A stretch of DNA of 64,000 nt from TMP-24 sp046348855 (lineage in GTDB: Bacteria; Pseudomonadota; Alphaproteobacteria; Rhodobacterales; Rhodobacteraceae), in assembly GCA_046348855.1 (NCBI GenBank), contig JAXMDK010000013.1, positions 1 through 64,000 on the forward strand. The letters are read 5' to 3'. The translations under genes were made by a program, and so were the position numbers. A model generated the notes under the pieces. It saw only the letters and a program-made list of their open reading frames with translations, did not search any database and was not told the origin of the DNA. Below are positions 27,938 to 36,386 of the stretch, in pieces; positions within the stretch are counted from its first letter, which is position 1; each line of letters begins with the position of its first letter.

Positions 27938-28849
27938 GAGATCGCGACCGGGATCAAGGTCACGCTCGACACCTACGATTCCAACGAAACGCTTCTGGCC
28001 AAGCTGCAGGCCGGTGCCAAGGGGTATGACATCATCATCCCCAGCCACAACTTCGTGCCGATCCTGATCAAGGAAGGTCTGGTGCAGCAGGTCGACGTGG
28101 CGGCCATGCCGAACTATGCCAACGTCGACGACCGTTGGAAGAAGCCCGAATGGGACCCGGAGCAGAAATACACGGCGCCGTTCCACATGGGATCGACCTC
28201 GATCGCCTATCGCCGCGACCTGTACGGCAAGGATCTGACCTCGCTTGGCGAGTATTTCGAACCGACCGCCGAGGTTCAGGGTCGGATCAGCGATTTCAAG
28301 ACGCCCGAAGAGATGGTGAACCTTGCGCATCTGTACCTGGGGCAGAAGTTCTGCAGCGAAGATCCGGCAGAAATGCAGAAGGTGCAGGATCTGCTGGTCG
28401 CGCAAAAGCCCTCCGTCATGGCCTACAGTTCGGAAGGCATGAACGACCGGCTGGTCAACGGCGACGTGATCATGACCTCGCACTGGAACGGCTACGCGCT
28501 GAAGGGCCGTGAGCTGGCCAAGGAGCAGGGCAAGGAAGTCGCCTATGCCTATCCGAAGGAGGGCGTGATCGGCTGGATGGACAACATCATGATCCCGGCC
28601 AAGGCCGAGAATGTCGAGAACGCCAAGAAATTCATGGACTTCATGATGAACCCCGAGAATATGGGCATCCAGTCGAATTTCACCGGCTATGGCAACGCGA
28701 TCAAGGGATCGGACAAGTTCATGACCGAGGAACTGCGCACGGCGCCCGAGATCAATCCGCCGGCGGGAACCAAGATGGTCTTTTCCTTCGCCTGCAACGC
28801 CAAGGCGCAGGGCTTGATCGACCGCGTCTGGACCAACGTTCTGCGCTGA
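27935..28849 (+). pseudogene. Polyamine-type periplasmic binding protein, N-terminus missing
   Basis: In-frame from ATGIKVTLDTYDSNETLLAK onwards, typical of PotD/PotF: GYDIIIPSHNFVPILIKEG, PFHMGSTSIAYRRDLYGKDL, SHWNGYALKGRELAKEQGK, ending INPPAGTKMVFSFACNAKAQ. The signal peptide and roughly the first 50 mature residues are absent; an internal ATG at 28055 could start only a truncated, cytoplasmic protein. The junction with the DUF3883 fragment is about 27932-27945. The adjacent deacetylase gene suggests an original acetylpolyamine or polyamine uptake cluster whose permease and ATPase genes are gone from here. Confidence 0.85.
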
Positions 28850-28857
28850 TGCGCCGC

Positions 28858-28880
28858 GCGCGCCCGGGTTCTCCGGGCGC
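28858..28880 (+). terminator. GC-rich hairpin between binding-protein remnant and deacetylase
   Basis: CGCGCCCGG-gttct-CCGGGCGCG-like stem 9 bases after the stop codon, without a T-run. It could be a partial terminator or mRNA-end stabiliser before the deacetylase gene. Confidence 0.4.
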
Positions 28881-28906
28881 GATAGCTTTCCACAGTTGAG
28901 GCGAAC

Positions 28907-30007
28907 ATGACCACCGGCTTTGTCTTTCACGAATCCTATCTTTGGCACGATACCGGCAGCGCCGGGCTGTTCCTGCCCTCCATTGGCCATATCCAGCCCG
29001 ACCGCCATATCGAAGGCCCCGAGGCCAAGCGGCGGATCAAGAACCTGATGGACGTCTCGGGCCTGATCGACAGGGTGAGGCCCATAAAGCCGCGACCGGC
29101 AACGCGGGACGAGGTGCTGCGCTTTCACACGCCCGCCTATATCGACCGGCTCGAGGAACTGAACCGGGGACGCGGCGGCGAGGCCGGCCCCGAGACCTAT
29201 TTCACCCACGGCGGCTATGACATCGCGCTTCTGTCGGCTGGCGGCGTGCTTGCCGCGGCTGAAGCCGTCGTCGATGGCAATGTGCAGAACGCCTACGCGC
29301 TGGTCCGGCCGCCGGGGCACCATGCCGAGGCGGATACCGGCTTTGGCTTCTGCATTCTTGCGAACGCCGTTCTTGGCATCAAGCATGTGCAGGCGACGCG
29401 CGGTGTCGGGCGTGTCGCGGTCATCGACTACGACGTTCATCACGGCAACGGCACCGAGCATGCCTTCTACTCCGACCCGAACGTCCTGACGATCTCGATC
29501 CACCAGGACAACTGGTTCCCGGCCGATTCCGGTTCCGTCGACGATATCGGTGAGGGCAGGGGCAAAGGCTACAACATCAACGTGCCTCTGCCGCCCGGCA
29601 GCGGCCACGGCGCCTACATGGCGGTGATGGAGCGCGTCATCGTCCCGGCGCTGACCGCCTACAAGCCGGACCTGATCGTCGTTCCTTCGGGCTTTGATGC
29701 AAGCGGCCTCGACCCCATGGGACGGATGCTTCTGTCCAGCGGCACCTATGTCGAGATGACGAAGGTGCTGAAACAGCTCGCGGCCGATCTCTGCGGCGGC
29801 AGGTTGCTCTACGTCCACGAGGGCGGCTATTCGGCGGTGCATGCGCCCTTCTGCGCCCACGCGGTGATCGAGGAACTGTGCGATGCGCCGAACCGGATCG
29901 AAGACCCGTTCGACGCCCTCTTGCAGGGTATGGGCGGCCAGCAACTCTATCCGCATCAGGAGGCCGTGATCGGCAAGGCGGCGAGGGTTGCCGCAGCGGT
30001 GAAGTAG
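28907..30007 (+). CDS. Histone-deacetylase-family amidohydrolase, likely acetylpolyamine amidohydrolase type
   Basis: 366 residues, Zn-dependent class II HDAC fold. RPPGHHAEADTGFGFC carries the tandem catalytic His, VIDYDVHHGNGTEHAFYSD the Zn-binding Asp/His, VPSGFDASGLDPMGRM the second Zn Asp, and YVHEGGYS the C-terminal catalytic-tyrosine region. Bacterial members deacetylate acetylated polyamines or other small amides. Position directly after a polyamine-binding-protein gene supports polyamine chemistry. The neighbouring E1 gene converges. Confidence 0.87.
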   Translation: MTTGFVFHESYLWHDTGSAGLFLPSIGHIQPDRHIEGPEAKRRIKNLMDVSGLIDRVRPIKPRPATRDEVLRFHTPAYIDRLEELNRGRGGEAGPETYFTHGGYDIALLSAGGVLAAAEAVVDGNVQNAYALVRPPGHHAEADTGFGFCILANAVLGIKHVQATRGVGRVAVIDYDVHHGNGTEHAFYSDPNVLTISIHQDNWFPADSGSVDDIGEGRGKGYNINVPLPPGSGHGAYMAVMERVIVPALTAYKPDLIVVPSGFDASGLDPMGRMLLSSGTYVEMTKVLKQLAADLCGGRLLYVHEGGYSAVHAPFCAHAVIEELCDAPNRIEDPFDALLQGMGGQQLYPHQEAVIGKAARVAAAVK

Positions 30008-30103
30008 ATCGCCGGGGCAGTGCCTGAGGCCGGTTACTGTTCTTGGTGGATGACGAAAGGCAGCCGGATAATCCGCCTGCCGCCATTGAAAGGTCAGGCG
30101 GTT

Positions 30104-32467
30104 TCAGCCAAACCGTCGGCCATTCGTGCCGGGCGTCAAACCCATGACACGCTTTGCGATGCTCTGGGCGTCGATACCGTAGTGGCGATAAAGATCGCCG
30201 ATGGTCCCGGTTTGGCCGAAATGTTCGACCCCGAGCGAGATCGCGCGGTGTCCCCGGACTGATCCCAGCCAGGCGAGCGTCGCTGGATGCCCGTCGATCA
30301 CGGTTGCCATCGCGCAATGCGGTGGCAGGTCTGCGAACAGCCGCTCGACATGCGAGATCGCCCCTGCATTGCCGCGCGCCCGCGCCCGTTGTGCCGCGGT
30401 CCAGCCGGCGTTCAGCCGGTCCGCCGAAGTCACCGCCAAGACGGCGACATCGCGGCGGTTTTCGCCAAGGATGCCTGCGGCCGCGATGGCCTCGGGCGCG
30501 ATGACGCCCTGGTAGGCGATGACGACTTCGCAATTCGGACCCGGCGGGCGCAGCCAGTAGGCGCCGTCGATGGCACCTTGCCGGAACGCCTCGTCATGGC
30601 GCTTGCCCGGCTGTTCCAGCGGGTTGGTCGACAGGCGCAGGTAGACGGAGCCGCCGGTTTCATCGCGCAACCAGGTGCGTTCGTCCGGGTCCGGGCCGCC
30701 GTCGCGCTGCAGATAGTCGAACGCCCAGGCCATGATCACCGCCAACTCGTCGGCAAAGGCCGGCTCAAAGGCCGCCAACCCGTCCTGCGCCATGCCGATC
30801 AGCGGCGTGCCGATGGATTGATGAGCCCCACCCTCGGGCGCCAGCGTGATGCCGGAGGGGGTTCCGACGATCATGAACCGCGCATCCTGATAGCAGGCAT
30901 AGTTCAGCGCATCCAGGCCACGGCACACGAAGGGGTCATAGACCGTGCCGACAGGGATCAGGCGCTTGCCGAACAGGCTGTGCGACAGGCCCGCCGCACC
31001 CAGCAGCAGGAACAGGTTCATCTCGGCGATGCCCAATTCGATATGCTGGCCCTCGGGCGTGAATTCCCATTTCGCCGTGGACGGGATGCGGTGTTCGATG
31101 AAGGCATCGGCCTGCGCCTTGCGGGCAAACAGCTTGCGCCGGTTCACCCATGGGCCAAGGTTGGTCGTGCCGGTCACATCGGGCGAGGTGGTGACGATCC
31201 GGGTGGCAAGGGCGCTGTCGCCCTTCGACAGATCGTCGAGGATCTTGCCGAAAGCCATCTGGGTGGAAATCTCGCGCTCGGTCGAAATCTCGATAGCAGG
31301 CACCGGCAGTTGCGCATCATCGAACCGGCGACGGCCCTTGGCGAAGAAGGGCACGCGCTTGAGCCAGTCCTGAAACGCTGCCGGATTGGCGATGGTGGCG
31401 AACTTGTCCCATTCCTGCCCGACCTGCACACCCATATGAGCCTGCCAGGCATCGAACTGGCTTTTCGTCATCAGGCCGCCGTGGTTGTCCTTGTGCCCGG
31501 CAATCGGCGTGCCCCAGCCCTTGATCGTATAGGCCAGGAAACAGACCGGCCGGTCATGGTCGATGGCGGCGAAGGTTTGGGCCATCGTGTCCACGCAATT
31601 GCCGCCGAGGTTTTCCATCAAGGCTGCCAGTTCCGCGTCCGACCGGCGGTCGATCAAGCGGCTCACCTCACCCTGATCGCCGAGATCCTCCATCAGCCGC
31701 TTGCGCCAGACCGCGCCGCCCATGAAGGTCAGCGCGGAATAAAGCTGGTTCGGGCAGCGGTCGATCCAGTCGCGCAGGGCGCTGCCGCCCGGTTCGGCAA
31801 AGGCCGCCTGCTGCAACCGGCCGTATTTCACCCGAACCACATCCCAGCCGAAAGCCTCGAAGATCGCCTCGACGCGGGCAAATAGCCCCTCGCGCACGAT
31901 GCCGTCCAGTGACTGACGGTTATAGTCGATGATCCACCAGCAATTGCGCAGGTCGTTCTTCCAGCCTTCCTGTAGCGCCTCATAGATGTTGCCCTCGTCC
32001 AGTTCGGCATCGCCGACCAGCGCCACCATCCGGCCCAGCGGCAGGCTTTGGCCCCAGGACTTCGCCGCGATGTAATCCTGGATGATCGAGGCGAAGGAAG
32101 TGATCGCCACGCCCAACCCGACCGAGCCGGTGGAGAAATCCACGTCATCGACATCCTTGGTGCGCGACGGATAGGACTGCACGCCGCCATAGCCGCGGAA
32201 GTTCTCCATTCTCGCCTGGTCGAGGTTGCCCATCAGATACTGGATCGCATGGAAGATCGGCGAGGCATGGGGCTTTACCGCTACCCGGTCCTCGGGCCGC
32301 AAGGCCGAGAAATAGAGCGCGGTCATGATCGACGCCATCGACGCCGAAGATGCCTGATGGCCACCGATCTTGATGCCGTCCACCTTGGGGCGGACATGAT
32401 TGGCATGGTGGATCATCCAGTGCGACAGCCACAGCAGGCGTTGTTCGATGGTTTTCAGATCGGTCAT
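30104..32467 (-). CDS. Homodimeric 2-oxoacid dehydrogenase E1 / transketolase-like (AceE/MdeB family)
   Basis: 787 residues. The thiamine-diphosphate site reads GDAELDEGNIYEALQEG ... NCWWIIDYNRQSLDG (GDG-N type); the N-terminus RLLWLSHWMIHHANHVRPK and GGHQASSASMASIMTALYF match AceE-type E1. It is shorter than E. coli AceE (about 890). The pairing with a divergent Lrp regulator resembles mdeB-mdeR of methionine/2-oxobutyrate degradation, so a 2-oxobutyrate or other 2-oxoacid substrate is possible; no methionine lyase lies nearby. Start at 32467 has AGGA upstream; 32503 is an alternative. Confidence 0.85.
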   Translation of the reverse strand: MTDLKTIEQRLLWLSHWMIHHANHVRPKVDGIKIGGHQASSASMASIMTALYFSALRPEDRVAVKPHASPIFHAIQYLMGNLDQARMENFRGYGGVQSYPSRTKDVDDVDFSTGSVGLGVAITSFASIIQDYIAAKSWGQSLPLGRMVALVGDAELDEGNIYEALQEGWKNDLRNCWWIIDYNRQSLDGIVREGLFARVEAIFEAFGWDVVRVKYGRLQQAAFAEPGGSALRDWIDRCPNQLYSALTFMGGAVWRKRLMEDLGDQGEVSRLIDRRSDAELAALMENLGGNCVDTMAQTFAAIDHDRPVCFLAYTIKGWGTPIAGHKDNHGGLMTKSQFDAWQAHMGVQVGQEWDKFATIANPAAFQDWLKRVPFFAKGRRRFDDAQLPVPAIEISTEREISTQMAFGKILDDLSKGDSALATRIVTTSPDVTGTTNLGPWVNRRKLFARKAQADAFIEHRIPSTAKWEFTPEGQHIELGIAEMNLFLLLGAAGLSHSLFGKRLIPVGTVYDPFVCRGLDALNYACYQDARFMIVGTPSGITLAPEGGAHQSIGTPLIGMAQDGLAAFEPAFADELAVIMAWAFDYLQRDGGPDPDERTWLRDETGGSVYLRLSTNPLEQPGKRHDEAFRQGAIDGAYWLRPPGPNCEVVIAYQGVIAPEAIAAAGILGENRRDVAVLAVTSADRLNAGWTAAQRARARGNAGAISHVERLFADLPPHCAMATVIDGHPATLAWLGSVRGHRAISLGVEHFGQTGTIGDLYRHYGIDAQSIAKRVMGLTPGTNGRRFG

Positions 32468-32552
32468 GACGGGCGGTCCTGCGAGAGTCGTGCTTTTCAT
32501 CATTCTATCGCCAATCGCGCGCCGCTTTCCGGCTTTCTCAGCCACATTCGGA

Positions 32553-32582
32553 ATGATATTTGGTGAAAAGCACCAATATCAT
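32553..32582. promoter_or_regulatory. Near-perfect inverted repeat, probable Lrp-type operator
   Basis: ATGATATTTGGTG-aaaag-CACCAATATCAT: twelve of thirteen positions are symmetric (one extra T in the left arm). It lies between the divergent E1 and Lrp-family genes, 15 bases before the Lrp start, the usual position for an autoregulatory site. Confidence 0.7.
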
Positions 32583-32596
32583 GAGTGATAGCGCCG

Positions 32597-33061
32597 ATGA
32601 CCACCAAACCTGACCGCTTCGATGCGGAGATTCTGCGCGTGCTGCAAAGGGATGGCCGCCTGACGATCAACGATCTGAGCGCGAAGATCGGGCTGAGCCC
32701 CTCGCCGACCGCCCGCCGCCTGCGCCATCTGGAGGAACGCGGAGTCATCACAGGCTATGCTGCCCTGATCAACGAAGTGGCCCTTGGCTTTGGCGTCACC
32801 GTCTTTGTCTCGGTGCAACTGGACAAGCAGGTTGACGAGGCGCTGGCCACCTTCGAGGCCGCGATCGCCACCTTCCCCGAGGTGGTGGACTGCTGGCTGA
32901 TGACCGGAAATCGCGACTACCTGCTAAGGGTCGCGACCACCGGCCTTGCAGAATTCGAACGCTTTCTGGTCGGACGGTTGACGAAGGTGCGAGGCGTCGC
33001 CTCGATCGAGTCATCAATCCCTCTCCGCCGGGTCAAGACAGGGCTGGCGCGGACCATATGA
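32597..33061 (+). CDS. Lrp/AsnC-family transcriptional regulator
   Basis: 154 residues. Helix-turn-helix RDGRLTINDLSAKIGLSPSP, then TARRLRHLEERGVITGYAAL, and a RAM ligand-binding domain (FVSVQLDKQVDEALATFEAA, TGNRDYLLRVATTGLAEFER). Members respond to amino acids or related compounds. ATG at 32597 is chosen over 32585. Divergent from the E1 gene, with a palindrome between, so it most likely controls that gene and itself. Confidence 0.93.
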   Translation: MTTKPDRFDAEILRVLQRDGRLTINDLSAKIGLSPSPTARRLRHLEERGVITGYAALINEVALGFGVTVFVSVQLDKQVDEALATFEAAIATFPEVVDCWLMTGNRDYLLRVATTGLAEFERFLVGRLTKVRGVASIESSIPLRRVKTGLARTI

Positions 33062-33174
33062 GTGGTTTTGACAAGGCCATGCGGCGTGAGGCGGGAAAGT
33101 GGGCAGAACGCCTGTCGGCCTGGCAGGACGCAATCCGTTCGGCACCGTCAAAGCAAGCTGGCTTGAGGCGGGCA

Positions 33175-33253
33175 GGGTGCCGGCTCAGCCCTTTCGGTAT
33201 TTCAAGACGTCGCCCGAGACTATTCGGCTTGCAGTGATGATGTACATCCGGTT
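33175..33253 (+). mobile_element. IS6-family transposase N-terminal remnant (left copy)
   Basis: Translates as SPFRYFKTSPETIRLAVMMY followed by IRF, the conserved N-terminal stretch of IS6/IS26-family transposases. Only about 26 codons remain. A similar fragment in the same orientation lies at 42650-42760. Confidence 0.7.
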
Positions 33254-33375
33254 CGCTTGTCTCTGTCAACTTCAGCCTTCTTGACCCACCCGTTCAGCCT
33301 CTGTGGCGTGCAGCCAATCTTCGCCGAGATCGACATGACCGCCTGCCAGCGCGAGGCGTGCTGGTCCTCCCTCAG
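33246..33375 (-). mobile_element. IS3-family OrfA remnant
   Basis: The minus strand encodes EDQHASRWQAVMSISAKIGC and TPQRLNGWVKKAEVD, the helix-turn-helix region of IS3-family OrfA. It abuts or slightly overlaps the IS6 fragment, showing nested insertion or deletion. No OrfB is visible. Confidence 0.72.
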
Positions 33376-33776
33376 CGGTTGGGCTCGGACCAATGGGGCC
33401 TCAATGGCTTTGATCGGGGACCAATCGCAGTGACCGCTCGCGCACTTCAGGGGAGCCGGAGGCCCGCGAAGCGAAAACTTGTTCGTAGTCTTGCTCGCGA
33501 TGCTCCATCCTGCTCAAGGGTTGGAGCCTCCGGCAAGCCCGACGCGGTTCATTCCGTTTCAATCCACTCTAGTCAGCGCGCCGCCTCTCTTCTGGAGCCA
33601 GCTTCAGGCAGAACCGCGCTTCCGCTCTTGCAGAGTGGCACGGCCTCTGCATGGCATGATGGACAGCGTTCTGTCCTTGCAGCGACGAGTTCGAATCTGT
33701 CTGACAGAACCGACACTCAATCACGGTAGGACTGTTGTCGGTGGGGCGGCAATCCCCGCATACATGTCCTCGACCA

Positions 33777-34511
33777 TTAGTCGATGTCGGACACCATGAA
33801 CTTTGCATGCTGGAGCATGTACTGCGCTGCCTCCCGGATATCGTGAGCCACGGCCTCGCGGGCACGGGCCGGATCCCTGGCCTCCAGTGCTTCAAGGATC
33901 TTCTCGTGAAAGTCGACATCGAGAGCTTCGCTCGGCCTGAACGGCGCACCCTCTGCCAATTTGCGCAGGAACGGGCCAGCCTGCAACCAGAGGTTTTCGA
34001 TGATGTGGAGCAGATGCGCGTTGCCGCAATGCTGATAGATCGCGAACTTGAAATTGAAATTGGCCTGAAGGTAGCGGTCGATGTCGCCGGCTTTCGCCGC
34101 TTCCGTGCGCTCTTTGCAATGATGACGCACGGTCCGCAGGCTGTTGCCATTGAGCCGGGTCGTCGCAAGTTCCGTTGCCGCGCCTTCCACCAGAATGCGC
34201 GCCTCCGTCAGGCTGGCGAAGGACTGCACGGTAAGAGACGGCACCTCGACGCTGCCGTTCGGCAGGAGGTTCAGCGCACCGACTGCCTGAAGGCGCTGAA
34301 ACGCGGTGCGCACTGGCATGGGGCTCGTGCCAAACTGCTCGGCGACCTTGCGATAGGTCAGCTTTTGCCCCGGTTCGAAATGCCCGGCCATGAGGGCGCG
34401 CACGATCTGCTGGTACACCTGCTCGTGCATCGGCACGGGCGCTTCGATCATCGTGATGCTTGTCGCCTTCTTCACCGTCATAGCCGCCCCTTGAGCCAAC
34501 GAGTTCATCAA
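33777..34511 (-). CDS. GntR-family regulator with FCD domain
   Basis: 244 residues. GntR winged helix: MHEQVYQQIVRALMAGHFEP, LTYRKVAEQFGTSPMPVRTA; FCD effector domain: FASLTEARILVEGAATELAT, with metal/ligand His residues in NFKFAIYQHCGNAHLLHII and DVDFHEKILEALEARD. Same strand and downstream of the serine hydrolase, opposite the ABC importer. The three palindromes at 35959-36328 are its most probable binding sites. Confidence 0.9.
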   Translation of the reverse strand: MMNSLAQGAAMTVKKATSITMIEAPVPMHEQVYQQIVRALMAGHFEPGQKLTYRKVAEQFGTSPMPVRTAFQRLQAVGALNLLPNGSVEVPSLTVQSFASLTEARILVEGAATELATTRLNGNSLRTVRHHCKERTEAAKAGDIDRYLQANFNFKFAIYQHCGNAHLLHIIENLWLQAGPFLRKLAEGAPFRPSEALDVDFHEKILEALEARDPARAREAVAHDIREAAQYMLQHAKFMVSDID

Positions 34512-34638
34512 AGTCGCAACCCTATAACTTTACCTATGGCTGGACGCAAATCCGCCCTGCCTCTCGGCCGGCACTGTCCCCGGCAGGAAATTTGCCGCGA
34601 CCTGCACCATGTCCTGCGAAAGATGTCGGCATGCCGCT

Positions 34639-35808
34639 TCAGACCATATGGGACAGCTGCGCGAGAAACGCGATGTTGTCGCAGTCGAACGAGTCGGTCA
34701 CCGGCTCCGGCTGGGAGGACATGCGAACGATAACCGTTTCGGTGGCGGGATCGACATAGAGCCACTGGCCGTGGATGCCGATGCCGCAATAGGCGCCGTC
34801 GCCCGTCTGGTACCATTTGTTGCGATAACGGCCCCTTGGGAACAGCGTGACGAAATCGCTTTTGTCCCACGCTTCCTTGCTGCCGCCGCCGATGGTATCG
34901 GCCACCCAGGCCTTGGAAACCAGCCGCCTGCCGTCCACGATACCGCCCTGCCGCATCATTTCGCCGAAACGGGCGAGATCGCGCGGGGTCAGCGAAATGC
35001 CGGCCGAGGCGCGGCTCGTGCCTTCGCGGTCGACGGTGATCGTCACGGCGCCGCGCGCGCCGAGCGGTGCAAAGACCTTTTCACGAAGCAGGTCCGGCAT
35101 GCGCTGGTCGGAGGCGCGTTCCAGTATGATGCCGAGCAGGTCGGTGTTCGGCGATCGGTAACGGAAGATTTCGCCATGAGCGCCGGGCAAGCGCGGAAGG
35201 CTGCAGAGGAATTCGCGCAGCCCCTCGTCCCCGCCACCCGGATTCCACAGCATGGCGCGGCGGTAGCGTGCGAACGGGCTTTGCGGATCGAGATAGGCTT
35301 CCTCGATATCGATGGCGACGGCCATATCGAGCACGTTCTGCACGATCGCATCGCCATAGGCCGAGCCTGCCGCCTCCGGCACATACCGGGTCACGGGCGC
35401 CTGCGGGTCGAGGAGGCCATCGTCCTGCAAGGCGCCAGCAGCGACGGCCGTGATCGACTTGCTGATCGAGAAGGCGATGTGACGGTTGCCGAAATCCATT
35501 GTCGGGGCGCACCAGTCGGCGACGAACTTGCCCGCCTTCATCACGGTGAGTGCGTCCGCATGGGACCGCGCGAGGAAGTCCGAAATCCTCTCCACGCCGC
35601 CCGGCAGCGAGACCGTTTCGCCGAGGAGCCAGGCCGGATCCTGCGGGCCAGTCTCGTTCCCCGACCCGTCCCAGACCTGGGCGCTCGGCACCAGCTCGCC
35701 GACATTCTGGAAAGACCATTGGCTGTAGGGCGTGAGCCGCCAATTGACGAGTCTCACCTCATCGCGGCGAAAACCGTATCTTTCTTCGAACGCGGTCGTG
35801 TCGACCAT
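34639..35808 (-). CDS. NylB-like serine hydrolase (beta-lactamase fold), copy 1
   Basis: 389 residues, no signal peptide. SxxK motif FSISKSITAV gives Ser114/Lys117; the YxN-position tyrosine is Tyr217 in FRYRSPNTDLLG. The spacing is essentially that known for 6-aminohexanoate-dimer hydrolase NylB (Ser112/Lys115/Tyr215) and the length is close. This points to a cytoplasmic amidase or esterase acting on short oligomers rather than a secreted beta-lactamase. Start at 35808 follows AAGGG; a long upstream extension covers promoter DNA. Related to the 41417 gene. Confidence 0.85.
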   Translation of the reverse strand: MVDTTAFEERYGFRRDEVRLVNWRLTPYSQWSFQNVGELVPSAQVWDGSGNETGPQDPAWLLGETVSLPGGVERISDFLARSHADALTVMKAGKFVADWCAPTMDFGNRHIAFSISKSITAVAAGALQDDGLLDPQAPVTRYVPEAAGSAYGDAIVQNVLDMAVAIDIEEAYLDPQSPFARYRRAMLWNPGGGDEGLREFLCSLPRLPGAHGEIFRYRSPNTDLLGIILERASDQRMPDLLREKVFAPLGARGAVTITVDREGTSRASAGISLTPRDLARFGEMMRQGGIVDGRRLVSKAWVADTIGGGSKEAWDKSDFVTLFPRGRYRNKWYQTGDGAYCGIGIHGQWLYVDPATETVIVRMSSQPEPVTDSFDCDNIAFLAQLSHMV

Positions 35809-35958
35809 TGTCTGCCCTTTCTGCATTCCGCGCTGCAAAGAGTGGAGCCTGTTGGCCTGGTAACGCCGCAGAGAACCCCCACAAAAACTCGATATGTATA
35901 CCGGACATTCCGTTCCATTCTGTTGGCCTTTCGTCCGGCGGTAGGTCATGTCTATATT

Positions 35959-35973
35959 GTGATCTCGGATCAC
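35959..35973. promoter_or_regulatory. Operator copy 1, GTGATCT-CG-GATCAC
   Basis: 15-base near-perfect palindrome 150 bases upstream of the first serine hydrolase start. Confidence 0.65.
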
Positions 35974-36277
35974 GCAATGAGATTCGGTAACGTTTTGAGC
36001 GCGTGAACAAAAGCACGATGCGCGCGTCGAGTCGCAGGCAGCGATGGAGGCGAGCGGCCGGGAGGCATCACGAGGTTTTGACGAATCGCAGGCCAGGTCC
36101 CCACGCAAATGGCCGGGTGATCCGCTGCCCTCCGGTCGATCGGTGCAAGGTGCTTGACTGCCCATGTTGCCCAAAGCTCCTCCCGCGGCGCTCAAAGGTC
36201 GAACATCCCTGAAGGCTTTGGCACTAAACTCCTTTCCTGTAGAAGCTGCGCCCGGCTGACTTCGGTAGGCAATTATT

Positions 36278-36292
36278 GTGATCTCATATCAC
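36278..36292. promoter_or_regulatory. Operator copy 2, GTGATCTCATATCAC
   Basis: Same palindrome with one less symmetric centre, 95 bases upstream of the binding-protein start and upstream of the TTGACA element. Confidence 0.65.
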
Positions 36293-36313
36293 GAGATTCA
36301 GATTGACATTAGA

Positions 36314-36328
36314 GTGATCTGAGATCAC
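36314..36328. promoter_or_regulatory. Operator copy 3, GTGATCTGAGATCAC
   Basis: Palindromic copy 36 bases (centre to centre) from copy 2, placed directly downstream of the TTGACA element. Occupancy here would block RNA polymerase. Confidence 0.7.
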
Positions 36329-36386
36329 GAATTGCCAAAGGTAAGAGGCTGGACGCAGGAATGCCGAAGTCCGAAAAGGGGGAACC

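Larger units (their letters stand above)
33062..33776. other. Gene-free mosaic spacer with insertion-sequence debris
   Basis: 715 bases. It contains an IS6-type fragment and an IS3-type fragment (listed separately). The rest, about 33376-33776, shows no recognisable coding or repeat structure. Confidence 0.6.
35809..36386. promoter_or_regulatory. Divergent control region of the serine-hydrolase / peptide-ABC module
   Basis: 578 bases without a credible gene. It carries three copies of a GTGATCT-NN-GATCAC-type palindrome. A TTGACA-like -35 element at 36303-36308 stands just before the third copy, which would overlap the spacer and -10 region of a promoter reading towards the binding-protein gene. 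Confidence 0.65.

Noticed and set aside
27554..29956. Single 800-residue minus-strand protein containing the DUF3883 segment
   Set aside because: The upstream 670 residues run antiparallel to the binding-protein and deacetylase genes and look like shadow sequence; only the last 125 residues are family-like.
33560..33730. Plus-strand short frames near the left IS debris
   Set aside because: No start signal, domain or codon bias; treated as non-coding spacer.
34639..36195. Long N-terminal extension of the first serine hydrolase
   Set aside because: The extension spans the operator region and has no homology; MVDTTAFEERYG at 35808 has a ribosome site and fits copy 2.
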